The translations under genes were made by a program, and so were the position numbers. This document shows, piece by piece, positions 1-7,280 of a stretch of DNA of 10,012 nt (positions are counted from its first letter, which is position 1; each line of letters opens with the position of its first letter). The notes beneath the pieces were generated by a model, which had not been told where the DNA came from, searched no databases, and worked only from the letters and a program-made list of their open reading frames with translations. Source of the stretch: Basidiobolus heterosporus B8920 (Eukaryota > Basidiobolomycota > Basidiobolomycetes > Basidiobolales > Basidiobolaceae); contig JNET01031185.1 in assembly GCA_000697455.1 (NCBI GenBank), forward strand, positions 1 to 10,012. Reading direction: 5' to 3'.

Positions 1-570
1 CAATTAGCAAGAAATGCAACATTTCATGCCAGAAGTAAGCACATATATATTAAGCACCACTTTATTAGAGAAGCTATAGAAAATAAGTCAGTAGACTTGG
101 TTTATTGCCCAACTGAATAAATGGTTGCAGATATCTTAACCAAACCATTAGCTAGAGAGAAATTTGAATATTTAAGAAATCACTTAGGATTGGTGCATAT
201 GAATATTTAGTTGAGTGGGAGTATTGAAATTCACATAATTTAGCACCTAAATATTAATACTTGATCTCATCCTTATTGTATTTACTTAGCAATTTCCTCT
301 CACCCAGAATTCACACTTGGGCTTTACTTAGAATATTTCTTACTAACACTGAGGTACCTAGAATACTTAACTTTTTCAAACATGTCCAAATGACCCCAAA
401 CTTTGCACACATATTCCTGAGACCTTCCTTGACATATTGTACACATTACTTTGCTTACTTCTTGACAAAAGTATAAACACCAACTTTACATTCAATAAAT
501 CAGTAAGTGAAAACCACATATTCTTCTAATTCTCCAAATCACTTCTAACAGCTCCTAGAATCTCACAACA
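1..570 (+). mobile_element. 3' end of a Ty1/copia retrotransposon (RNase H tail plus 3' LTR), broken
   Basis: The first ~210 bases read on the plus strand as the end of a copia-type pol polyprotein. The recognisable block is the ADILTKPL motif followed by a leucine-rich LGLVHMN tail, which is the usual end of the Ty1/copia RNase H domain. A purine-rich tract (GAGTGGGAG, about 213-221) follows and would prime plus-strand DNA synthesis. A complete LTR then begins at 222. The rest of the element lies off the left edge. Even the short visible coding part is not fully open, so I treat it as a fossil. The family call is firm from the RNase H motif and the motif-PPT-LTR order. The age is old, judging by the roughly 15-20% divergence among related LTRs in this window. 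Confidence 0.85.
222..570 (+). repeat. Complete type-1 copia LTR (3' LTR of the left element)
   Basis: This is a 349-bp LTR starting directly after the polypurine tract and ending in CTCACAACA. Its limits are supported by a second copy at 8071-8769 (minus strand, split by an insertion) whose own parts add up to 346 bp, and by two partial copies at 571-789 and 790-1008. It carries AATAAA-like A-rich sequence near its middle. It is followed at once by AGAAG (571-575), the pentamer that is also duplicated around a second insertion in the right-hand nest. The small open frame at 261-476 lies entirely inside this LTR and is not a gene. Confidence 0.85.
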
Positions 571-789
571 AGAAGTACCCAGAATACTTGACTTTCTCAA
601 ACATGTCTAAATGTCCCCAAACTTTGTGCACATGCCTCTGGGATCTTCTTTAGTACATTATATACATTGCTTTGTATACTTCCTGACAAAAGTAAAAAAG
701 TTATCTTTGCATTCATTAATTTTAAGGGAAAACCACATACTTTTCTAATTCTCCAAATTACTTCCAATAATTGCCAAAATTTCACAAGA
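571..789 (+). repeat. Partial type-1 LTR, direct copy (3' portion)
   Basis: This 219-bp segment repeats 352-570 of the preceding LTR. It starts at AGAAGTACCC, part-way into the LTR, and runs to the LTR end (TTTCACAAGA). It probably is the 3' remainder of an older LTR into which the left element inserted at AGAAG. The matching 5' part would then lie off the left edge of the window. An alternative is a local tandem duplication of the LTR 3' part. The minus-strand open frame at 597-785 is contained in it and looks spurious. Confidence 0.75.
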
Positions 790-1008
790 TAGAATGTGTT
801 AAAGAAGGACCCAGGAACATGTGTGCAAGGTTTGGAAACACTTGGACATGTTTGAGAAAGTCAAGTACTCTGGGCACTTCTAAGTTGGTGATACTATTCT
901 TAGTAAAACCAAAGTGTGAATTTTGAACAAGAGGAAATTGATAAATCAATGTAATAAGGGTAAGATTAAGTATGAATAATTAGGTGCTAAGTTATGGGAA
1001 CTTCAACA
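790..1008 (-). repeat. Partial type-1 LTR, inverted copy (5' portion)
   Basis: Read on the minus strand, this begins TGTTGAAGTTC at 1008 and follows the type-1 LTR consensus (TTAGCACCTA..., CAATTTCCTCT..., CAAACATGTCC...) before stopping at 790. It is cut off there against the 3' end of the direct copy. Its last 92 bases (790-881) form an inverted repeat with 571-662. No polypurine tract precedes the LTR start on the minus strand (past 1008), so it is not clearly a 3' LTR. It is more likely a truncated solo or 5' LTR. Confidence 0.75.
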
Positions 1009-1710
1009 CAAACTGCTCCTAATGACACCAAATACATACCAAGGTAATATTAAAAGTGCTTAAATATGTAAGCTTATCACATAGTTACTTGTATAGTTAG
1101 TTATCTAGGCTAAGCAATAAGCTGAAAACATTTATCATTACCCAGTATGTAGAAGTTGCAATTATGAGAAATATTAGAAACATTTAAATTAACTGAGCCT
1201 TCCAGAATAGTGTATAAAATCTCTTTACTTCATTATAACAAATATCTTCTTTTATTACAATAAAGCATCAAATTCAATGAGTTCTTAATATTGGAATATT
1301 TTCCAATTTGCACACCATGTATATAAGCAGCATTCTCATCAGATGCTTTCTTGCAATTTAAGTTGAAAAGCTACAGCTTCTTTGAATACAACTGAAATTG
1401 CTCATATATTCAGCATTTACATAACCTTGAGATGACTACAGATAGATCTTGAATATCGTCAACTTACCAAATCTCTATTTAATATGCAATATATATATAA
1501 TATAATATCTTAACATTGGTAGCCTCTATTTAGAAAAGCATGAAACAGTTCATCACGCTCTAAGTAGGCAAGGATTTTCTTGGTAATCTTTATACTTAGA
1601 TCGGGATGTATGCAAAGCCAGATATATTTCTATGCATATACACCACTAAATATTCATGAGACTCGTAATCTATCATTTATAAGGTGAATCAACTTCCCTA
1701 ACCAGAAATC
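1009..1710. other. AT-rich intergenic DNA with no recognisable gene
   Basis: I see no convincing coding frame in this stretch. It contains a faint LTR-like relic near 1190-1275 (listed separately) and an AT dinucleotide run at about 1492-1506. The rest is AT-rich sequence without clear repeats or RNA genes. It separates the left retrotransposon nest from the motif-bearing upstream region of the transporter. Confidence 0.6.
1190..1275 (+). mobile_element. Possible decayed type-2 copia LTR fragment
   Basis: The order CCAGAATAGTGTATA, then a T-rich stretch with ATAACAAA, then TTTTATTACAATAAAGCAT follows the central part of the type-2 LTRs at 8291-8638 and 8795-9140 (read on their own strand: TCTAGAATAGTATGC..., CTAACAAA..., TTTATTACAATAAAACAT). 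Similarity fades on both sides and no ends can be fixed. If real, it is an old relic oriented with the transporter gene. Confidence 0.35.
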
Positions 1711-1779
1711 CCCCTAATTATCATCGTATTAGGTTATGGTAGGGGCTGAGGTTGTTAGCTGATTCAGCTAGTGAAGGGG
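1711..1779. promoter_or_regulatory. Three STRE-like AGGGG/CCCCT pentamers
   Basis: CCCCT at 1711-1715 and AGGGG at 1741-1745 and 1775-1779 match the core of the stress response element bound by Msn2/4-type C2H2 zinc-finger regulators in yeast. Three within 70 bp of AT-rich DNA is more than chance suggests; my rough estimate is about one per kilobase on both strands. They lie about 660-720 bp before the start codon. Function is inferred from the motif only, and the factor may not exist in this organism. Confidence 0.3.
1756..1770. promoter_or_regulatory. 15-bp palindrome with AP-1/bZIP-like core (TGATTCA)
   Basis: TAGCTGATTCAGCTA is a perfect inverted repeat with 7-bp arms around one central base. 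The core TGATTCA fits the TGANTCA form recognised by AP-1-type bZIP dimers, and the flanking GC on each side resembles extended Maf/AP-1 sites. Yap1/Pap1-type bZIP proteins control PDR transporters in several fungi, so the position about 665 bp upstream of this gene is suggestive. Binding is unproven. Confidence 0.35.
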
Positions 1780-1840
1780 TGAAGTAAATTATCAATAATT
1801 TAGGGTGCAACATAAATATACCCATTTCCACGTATTTTCA

Positions 1841-1848
1841 TTAGTCAG
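1841..1848 (+). promoter_or_regulatory. Yap1-type response element candidate (TTAGTCAG)
   Basis: TTAGTCA is one of the sequence forms described for yeast Yap1 sites. It occurs once here, about 590 bp before the transporter start and 70 bp from the bZIP-like palindrome. Eight bases match by chance fairly often, so its weight comes from the clustering. Confidence 0.25.
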
Positions 1849-1880
1849 GCCGAGCTACGGACAGATATGAGTAAAAAGCA

Positions 1881-1900
1881 CCGATATAGCGCCGATATCG
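1881..1900. repeat. Short direct repeat and palindrome (CCGATAT ... CGATATCG)
   Basis: CCGATAT occurs at 1881-1887 and again at 1892-1898. The second copy is part of the perfect 8-bp palindrome CGATATCG at 1893-1900. The 11-bp spacing places the two copies on about the same face of the helix, as expected of paired protein sites, but no known factor is implied. Confidence 0.3.
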
Positions 1901-1990
1901 TGACTGCCCTATGATACATAAAATTAGCATGAATTACCTCATTGATCTAGATTCGCTGTCTTAGCTTAACCAGCCTGCAGACTAATAAAT

Positions 1991-2023
1991 CGCTTGATTT
2001 CCGCTTGATTTCCGTTTGATTTA
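1991..2023 (+). repeat. 11-bp tandem repeat, three units (CGCTTGATTTC)
   Basis: The unit CGCTTGATTTC is present twice exactly (1991-2001, 2002-2012) and a third time with changes (CGTTTGATTTA, 2013-2023). A weaker echo (CTGGATTTAC) follows. The array lies about 410 bp upstream of the transporter. It is a small minisatellite likely to vary in copy number between strains. Confidence 0.8.
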
Positions 2024-2189
2024 CTCTGGATTTACCTGACTTTGCTTTAGCATTTTTCAATCCAGTTCCATGGCTCAGCTCCAGTATTCCTGTTTGTTAG
2101 TTAACCCTAGTCCGGTAAAATCCATAAGTGAGTATACCCGATACCATCCATCACTCCGCAGTAACCATTATGAAAACTTGTTTGCGGAA

Positions 2190-2209
2190 CGGCGATGATC
2201 TCTCCGCCG
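2190..2209. promoter_or_regulatory. CGGCG/CGCCG dyad in the proximal promoter
   Basis: CGGCG at 2190-2194 and CGCCG at 2205-2209 form a perfect 5-bp inverted repeat around 10 bases. A further CGG lies at 2185-2187. Paired inverted CGG triplets are the usual target layout of Zn2Cys6 binuclear-cluster regulators, the class that includes Pdr1/Pdr3 of yeast. The sequence does not match the yeast PDRE (TCCGYGGA), so only the general class is suggested. This GC-rich spot stands out from its AT-rich surroundings. Confidence 0.3.
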
Positions 2210-2214
2210 ATTGG
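2209..2214 (-). promoter_or_regulatory. Inverted CCAAT box
   Basis: GATTGG (CCAATC on the minus strand) overlaps the right edge of the CGG/CCG dyad and lies about 125 bp upstream of the TATA box. This is a usual position for the Hap2/3/5 (NF-Y) binding site. Supported by motif and position only. Confidence 0.4.
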
Positions 2215-2339
2215 CTGAAAAAGCTCCATCATTTGAAAAAATTGTTGGTTTCACTCGATTCTTTTCACTTTGGATTTAACTGGTTGCTTACTAATGTTAT
2301 CTGAACCAGCATTTTCCGCCTTTTTTTCCTTACAAATTG

Positions 2340-2349
2340 TATATAAAAA
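2340..2349 (+). promoter_or_regulatory. TATA box of the transporter gene
   Basis: TATATAAAAA starts 94 bp before the ATG and follows a pyrimidine tract (2319-2331). It is the best TATA match in the proximal upstream region and would place transcription start roughly at 2370-2385, leaving a leader of about 50-65 nt. The start site is inferred. Confidence 0.55.
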
Positions 2350-2433
2350 CACTCAACAGATTCATGAAAAATACCAATTCTTGCGATATCTCGATTTCGA
2401 TTACCTTATTAGAGATATCACAGTAGAAGTATC

Positions 2434-5400
2434 ATGGCTCAGCAACAAGAGCCGAAGAAGGGTATTGACCAACATCCTTCCAACTCACCTCCACACGTCA
2501 CTCTCGAAGATTCTTCGGGCGACGATGAACACACGGTCATAGATCAATCAGAAGAAAATATCGATGTTAAGCGTAATACGGAAATGTTCCGTGATCTTGA
2601 GCGGCGGATATCCAGAATTTCTACAAAACACTCGCAAGACGTTGCTCGAACTCTATCAAGACATTCAACAAACCAAAATGACCCAGAGAAAGGGTTCCAA
2701 CAAAGCGACGATTTCAACTTTCAGGACTATTTAGAATCTGGTATTCGTGCTGCTGACGAGAATGGTATCCGTCATCAACATATGGGTGTCACCTTCAAGA
2801 ACCTTACTATTGTAGGTGAAGGCAGTGACGCCTCCAACATATTAACCCTTCTTACCCCTATAAAGGCGGTTGTGAATATGCTCAATCCCGTGAGATGGTA
2901 TGAATTGTGGCTTTGTATTGCTAGAGCTTTGAGATATTGAATGCTAATTATTCTTTATCATAGGTTCACGAAAGCCAAAAAGGGTACCAAATTTGACATT
3001 ATACACAATGTTACTGGATACTGTCCCGAAGGTGAAATGCTGTTGGTGTTGGGTAGACCTGGTGCCGGATGTTCGAGTTTGTTACGCGTTCTAGCAAATT
3101 CCCGTCAAGGTTTCCTAGATGTTGTTGGCGAGGTTAACTATGGTGGTATTCCCTCTGAAAGTTTTGGCAACTATCTTGGTGAAGCCATTTACTGTATGGA
3201 GGAGGATGCGCATTATCCAGAATTGACAGTCAAAGAGACTTTGGGATTCGCATTGAAAATGAAGACGCCAGCTCGTCGCGTACCTGGTATGAGCGCGAAA
3301 GATTTCCAAGAGGATTTCATGGACACTCTCTTGAAGATTTTTGGTTTAAAGAAACAAGAAAACACGGTTAGTAACCATTCCATGATTAATCTTATGCACG
3401 CTAGATTTACTAATCATGCCTTCGTATATTCCAGCTCGTTGGTAATGCTTGGGTAAGAGGTCTTTCTGGCGGTGAGAGAAAGCGTATGACAATCTCGGAA
3501 GTGATGACTGCTCGTAGTGCCATCACCGCTTGGGATTGTCCAACTAGAGGTCTCGATTCTGCTAGTGCCTTGGACTACAACAAATCTCTTCGTATCCAGT
3601 GCGATACTCTCAACAAAACCACCATTGCAACTCTCTATCAAGCCTCTGATAGTATATACAATCTCTACGACAAGGTTATGCTTCTTTATCTCGGTCGTTG
3701 TATCTTCTTTGGTCCAAAAGACCGGGCGAAAAGCTACTTTTTGGAGATGGGATACGATTGTGAACCGAGAAAAAGTATTCCCGATTTCCTTACCGGTATT
3801 ACTAATCCAAACGAACGTATTGTTGCCGAAGGATTCCAGGGTAAAGTGCCTGAAAGCCCTGAGGAGTTTGAAAGATATTTCCGTGAATCCAAAGATTACA
3901 AAATTCTTCTTCAAAATATCTCAGATTATGAGGCTAAGATAGAACGCGAGCAGCCTGCTGCTGAATTCAAAGCATACGTACAAGAAATCAAACAGAAGGG
4001 AGTCCCTCGTAATAGCGTCTATTCTGCCAACTTTTATCAGCAGGTTGTCGCCCTTACTACACGTCAATTCCAGATTTTGTGGGGAGATAAGCATGCTCTG
4101 TATGAGCGTTACATATCCGTTCTTATACAGGCCCTAGTATATGGTTCTGTGTTCTACATGATGGGTCTCAATTCCACTGGTGCCTTCCAGAGAGGTGGTG
4201 CACTTTTAAGTTCCCTCTTATTCAACGCCTTCTTGTCTCAAGCCGAATTACCAAACGTCTTAACTGGTCGAATGACGCTACAAAAACATAAATCTTATGC
4301 CATGTATCATCCGTCTGCGTTCCATATTGCACGAGTGGTTACTGATATCCCTATTGTGTTCGTCCAATGTTTAATGTACTCGATTATTGCCTACTTCATG
4401 TTTGGTTTGGATAGAGACGCAGGAAAATTCTTCATTTTCTTGTTTGTCAATATTCTAACCACTTTGGCCACAACCGATCTTTTCAGGTAAGCTAATTTCT
4501 TTCTCGAGCTCGTATTCCAACCATTCGCTAATTCGAACTTCTTGTATGATAGATTATTGGGTAATTGCAGTCCTTCAATCTATGTCGCGTTCCAACTTAC
4601 CGGTGTGTTCTTGATTACTTTGATCACTTACTGTGGTTTCTCTATCCCATACAGCAAGATGCATCCTTGGGTACGTATATACACCGGACCAGCACTTGTA
4701 CTCTCCTGAATTCTAAACATGATTGTTTATTTAGTTGTACTGGATTTATTGGATCGATCCATACGCTTATGCATTCAAGGCCTTGTTTGTTAATGAAATG
4801 CGTGGCTTGAAGTTCCCTTGTATCCCTCCAGTCGGCTTAGCACCAAGCGGACCTGGCTATACCGACACAGCCCATCAAGTATGTGTTCTAGCTGGAGCTA
4901 AACAAGGTGAATTGTTTGTTATGGGAAGCGACTACCTTGAAGCCGCTTATGGATACAAAACCTCCCAGTTGAGCATTGATATCATTGCTGTGCTTCTCTT
5001 TTGGCTGTTCTTCGTCGCTCTAAATATGGTAGCTATGGAAAAGATTAACTGGGTGACTGGTGGGTTCATTAAAAAGGTCTACAAACCCGGAAAGGCTCCT
5101 GGACATTCTGATGAAGAGGAATTAAAAAGAGTCCAAGAAGCTCAGGAAGCATATGACAATATGGGTGAAAATTTTGCCGCTGAAGCTGGTATTTTCACTT
5201 GGGATCGTGTTAATTACACAGTTCCTATAAAGGGTGGAAGTCTACAACTTCTGAATGAATGCGAAGGTTGGATCAAACCAGGCCAAATGACTGCTCTCAT
5301 GGGATCTTCAGGTGCTGGTAAGACTACCCTACTTGATGTCCTTGCAAAGAGAAAGACCATTGGTGTTGTGGAAGGAGACATCTTCTTGAATGGCAACCCG

Positions 5401-7208
5401 CTGCAAGTAGATTTTGAACGTATCACTGGATATGTAGAGCAAATGGATGTCCACAATCCTTATGTAAGTCTAATTCATTATATGGCTATCTATTAAGTTA
5501 CCGGTTACTGACCAGTCCCAACCATTATTTTGACCATATAGTTGACTGTTCGTGAAGCTTTGCAATTCTCCGCGAAAATGCGTCAACCTATGGAAGTCCC
5601 CTTAGAGGAGAAATACGAGTACGTTGAAACTGTCTTGAAGATGATGGAAATGCAACATCTAGGGGATGCCCTGATTGGTATGCTTGAGGCAGGTCAAGGT
5701 ATTTCTGTGGAAGAGCGTAAACGGCTGACAATCGGTATGGAGCTTGTTGCGAAGCCAACCATTTTATTCTTGGATGAGCCTACCTCTGGATTAGATTCCC
5801 AATCATCCTACAACATTATCAAGTTTATTCGTAAACTTGCTGACTCTGGCATGGCTCTTGTGTGTACCATCCATCAGCCTTCCTCTATTCTGTTCGAACA
5901 CTTTGATAGATTGCTGTTACTTGCTCGTGGTGGTAAAGTAGCCTATTTTGGAGATATTGGGGAGAACTCGGTTGTCATGAATGAGTACTTCGAACGCAAT
6001 GGTGCTCGCCACTGTGAACAATCGGAGAATCCAGCTGAATATATCTTAGAAGTGATCGGTGCCGGAACAACTGGCAAATCTCTGAAAGATTGGACTGAAG
6101 TGTGGAAGAGTAGCCCAGAAGCTGTGGAAGTGAAGAACGAGCTACGAAGATTGAATTCTAATGCTGCAGCCAATTCCAAGGATCCCAATGCCCGCGAATT
6201 TGCCACCAACTTCACGTTCCAGGTATGGGAAGTGTATAAGCGCATGAACCTGGTTTGGTGGAGAGATCCTTTCTTCAACATTGGTCGAATTTGGCAAGCC
6301 TTCTTTATTGGATTTCTTAATGGGTTTACATTCTGGAAGTTGTCACCGACCCCTAGCGAATTACAATTGCGTACTTTGATTGTTTTCCAGATCTTGATTA
6401 TGGGTAAGAGTCGAAAGAATTTTTATTAGTCAATAAGTATTAACAAATCTGCACTATAGGTTTGACACTGGTGTTCTCTATCCAGCCTCAATTCATGGCT
6501 CAACGTGCCTTCTTCCGTCGTGATTATGCTTCGAAGTATTACGGGTTCTTTGCGTTCGCATTAGCCATGATTCTCGTGGAGGTACCCTACATGTGCGTTG
6601 CTGGTGCGTTTGGGTTCTTACCATTGTATTGGACGGCTGGCATTCAGACCACAGCGTTGGATGGGTTCTACTTGTACATTCTACTGGTAATCTTCCTTCT
6701 CTTTTCGATTTCTTTTGGTCTGGCAATTGCGGCTATGTTACAAACAATGGCACAAGCATCCATTGTCACGCCCATCCCGAACACGTTCCTGTTTCTCTTT
6801 GCCGGTCTCTTGTCGCCCCCTGCGGCTATGGTCTATTTCTGGAGAGTGTGGATGTATCCATTGGATCCTTATCATTATTTCTTGGAGGGATTCGTTACTA
6901 CTATATTTAACAACATGGAGGTGAAATGTATCGAAGAAGACTTCGTACGGTATACACCACCAAGTGGACAAACATGTGGGTCTTATAGTGCTAATTGGTT
7001 AAGGACCACAACAGGTTACCTGGATAACCCTTCAGCCACGGATGTATGCAAATATTGCCAGTACACCAGTGGAAGCGAGTTCTTGAGGACGTTTGAGTGG
7101 ACTATTGACCATCGGTGGAGAAATTTCGGAATTCTATGGTGTTACTTCATCTTCAATGTTGGAGTGTTTATCCTATTTGTCTGGATTAACAAGAAGCCAA
7201 AACGTTAA
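2434..7208 (+). CDS. PDR-type ABC transporter (ABCG full transporter), seven exons, 1,458 residues
   Basis: By homology this is a plasma-membrane ATP-driven efflux pump of the fungal pleiotropic drug resistance family (Pdr5/Cdr1 type), exporting hydrophobic compounds; its own substrate is unknown. Exons: 2434-2897, 2964-3366, 3435-4486, 4553-4670, 4735-5463, 5542-6403, 6460-7208, joining in frame to 4,377 nt. Order is NBD1-TMD1-NBD2-TMD2. NBD1: Walker A GRPGAGCS (185-192, Cys191 for Lys), signature LSGGERKR (299-306), Walker B Asp323 followed by Cys324, Tyr357 at the H-loop. TMD1 spans about 512-781. NBD2: Walker A with Lys875, Gln915, divergent signature ISVEERKR (976-983), Asp1000-Glu1001, His1033. 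TMD2 runs from about 1172 to near the C-terminus, with a CxxC loop at 1406-1409. The ATG has A at -3 and G at +4, with an in-frame stop just upstream (2410-2412). Length is normal for the family, and the gene looks intact. Confidence 0.95.
2898..2963 (+). other. Intron 1 (66 nt, phase 2)
   Basis: Donor GTATGA, acceptor ATCATAG, with a branch-like GCTAAT 16-20 bases before the acceptor. Splicing joins TG to G and restores Trp155 before the NBD1 segment leading to Walker A. If retained, the frame stops at 2938-2940. The removal is required by homology, because the sequence on both sides aligns with continuous PDR protein. Confidence 0.85.
3367..3434 (+). other. Intron 2 (68 nt, phase 0)
   Basis: Donor GTTAGT, branch-like TTACTAATC, acceptor TTCCAG. 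Splicing joins ENT to LVGNAWVRG, recreating the conserved run into the NBD1 signature. Retention shifts the frame. The branch sequence is the closest in the gene to the yeast TACTAAC consensus. Confidence 0.9.
4487..4552 (+). other. Intron 3 (66 nt, phase 2)
   Basis: Donor GTAAGC, branch-like CGCTAATTC, acceptor TGATAG. Splicing restores Arg640 inside TMD1, giving DLFRLLG, which fits the family's F-F-R-x-x-G segment. Another AG lies at 4569-4570 (TTGCAG), but its use would remove conserved residues and break the frame. A retained intron stops translation at once. Confidence 0.85.
4671..4734 (+). other. Intron 4 (64 nt, phase 0)
   Basis: Donor GTACGT, branch-like TTCTAAAC, acceptor TATTTAG. 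Splicing joins MHPW to [10 protein letters not shown], the conserved segment after TM5 of fungal PDR transporters. Exon 4, between introns 3 and 4, is only 118 nt long. Confidence 0.9.
5464..5541 (+). other. Intron 5 (78 nt, phase 0)
   Basis: Donor GTAAGT (full consensus), branch-like GTTACTGACC, acceptor CCATATAG. Splicing joins VHNPY to LTVREAL just after the NBD2 Q-loop. It is the longest intron of the gene. Its length is a multiple of three, but it contains an in-frame stop, so retention truncates the protein within NBD2. Confidence 0.9.
6404..6459 (+). other. Intron 6 (56 nt, phase 1)
   Basis: Donor GTAAGA, branch-like ATTAACAA, acceptor CACTATAG. Splicing restores Gly1210 in TMD2 (QILIMG to [11 protein letters not shown]). 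It is the shortest intron here. Retention shifts the frame and stops within the intron. Confidence 0.85.
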
Positions 7209-7274
7209 GATAGCCATTTATCCCTTTATCATCCTCACCTGCATAGACACTTGACCTACCTCTCATTAATGTTT

Positions 7275-7280
7275 AATAAA
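7275..7280 (+). terminator. Polyadenylation signal AATAAA of the transporter gene
   Basis: A perfect AATAAA begins 67 nt after the stop codon and is followed by T-rich sequence (GTAATAGTTTATATCATT). This suggests a short 3' UTR of about 85-110 nt. The exact cleavage site cannot be read from the sequence. Confidence 0.5.

Noticed and set aside
261-476. 71-codon plus-strand open frame
   Set aside because: It lies entirely inside the type-1 LTR at 222-570, and other copies of that LTR do not preserve it as coding sequence.
1841-1848. Classic yeast PDRE (TCCGYGGA) in the upstream region
   Set aside because: I looked through 1009-2433 and saw no match; only the CGG/CCG dyad and Yap1-like motifs are present.
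2270-2542. 90-codon open frame overlapping the start of the transporter gene
   Set aside because: It lacks an ATG start (begins TTG), runs across the TATA box and leader, and overlaps exon 1 in another frame.
3414-3914. 166-codon minus-strand open frame
   Set aside because: It is antisense to exon 3 and intron 2 of a clearly conserved transporter, with no family resemblance of its own.
3517-3942. 141-codon plus-strand open frame inside exon 3
   Set aside because: It is a shadow of the transporter in another frame; the transporter frame carries the conserved motifs.
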